From NCBI GenBank assembly GCA_950295325.1, contig OX485806.1, positions 21,144,001-21,204,000 of the forward strand: 60,000 nucleotides of DNA. Reading direction: 5' to 3'. The first letter of the stretch is position 1; each line of letters starts with the position of its first letter. The notes below the pieces were generated by a model. It searched no databases. It was not told the origin of the DNA and worked only from the letters and a program-made list of their open reading frames with translations. Position numbers and translations under genes: made by a program. This DNA is from Polytrichum commune (Eukaryota > Streptophyta > Polytrichopsida > Polytrichales > Polytrichaceae). Positions 59,801 through 60,000 of the stretch are shown here, piece after piece.

Positions 59801-60000
59801 ATTGAACTCCCTAGGAAACTATAAAATTTATTCTTTGTTTTTCACCATTTGTCTGACATTTTTCAGCCTAAGTCTAATTTCATTGGGTCAATATCAATTC
59901 ATCAATGCAAAGATTAGTTTTTGTTTGAGCAGTCCTCAGATTTCAAGATAATTCGTAACAAACAATAATCTATGACATGGTATTTGTGAAAATTCCACAT

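Overview
The window reads as nuclear DNA of a plant (streptophyte): AT-rich, intron-bearing, with plant-type transposons (CACTA, MULE, hAT, PIF/Harbinger, pogo/Tigger) and tRNA-derived SINEs. I see no convincing cellular gene in 60 kb. Every recognisable coding region belongs to a transposon. That fits a large, repeat-rich genome; a seed-free plant such as a fern or lycophyte is a guess, not something the sequence proves.

Layout. 1-15 kb: AT-rich sequence with degenerate palindromic repeats, pogo-like fragments, a foldback MITE, four members (A-D) of a PIF/Harbinger MITE family with 3-bp TNA target duplications, a SINE with a perfect 15-bp target duplication, and a 753-bp TIR element. 15.07-20.59 kb: a complete-ended CACTA element (TCT duplication) carrying one reverse-strand TNP1/TnpA-like gene and no TnpD transposase. 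20.6-32.3 kb: AT-rich sequence with a minisatellite, an hAT MITE, a 123-bp Tourist-like MITE, a fifth Harbinger MITE and foldback MITEs. 32.32-44.44 kb: a 12.1-kb Mutator-like element bounded by TIRs and an imperfect 10-bp target duplication. 44.4-60 kb: a decayed pogo/Tigger element, a foldback holding ten 41-bp units, further TIR elements, two more Harbinger MITEs, and a 285-bp satellite grading into a diverged ~235-bp repeat field.

The MULE is the centre of interest. On the + strand it encodes a MURA-like transposase (zinc-cluster N-terminus, DDE core, C-terminal SWIM finger). Divergently, on the - strand, it encodes a roughly 1,050-residue multi-exon protein that looks like a ParB-type N-terminal domain joined to a permuted (beta-type) N4/N6 DNA methyltransferase fold whose DPPY motif is replaced. 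Between the two lie about 25 copies of a GTGCGTTAACGCAC-centred palindrome in two arrays. A ParB-like methylase-like protein next to a palindrome array suggests a transposon-borne DNA-binding, marking or anti-silencing module, analogous in layout to the VANC type of accessory gene but of different apparent ancestry. That interpretation is inference. This copy is damaged: one nonsense codon and one frameshift in the accessory gene, and one frameshift in the transposase.
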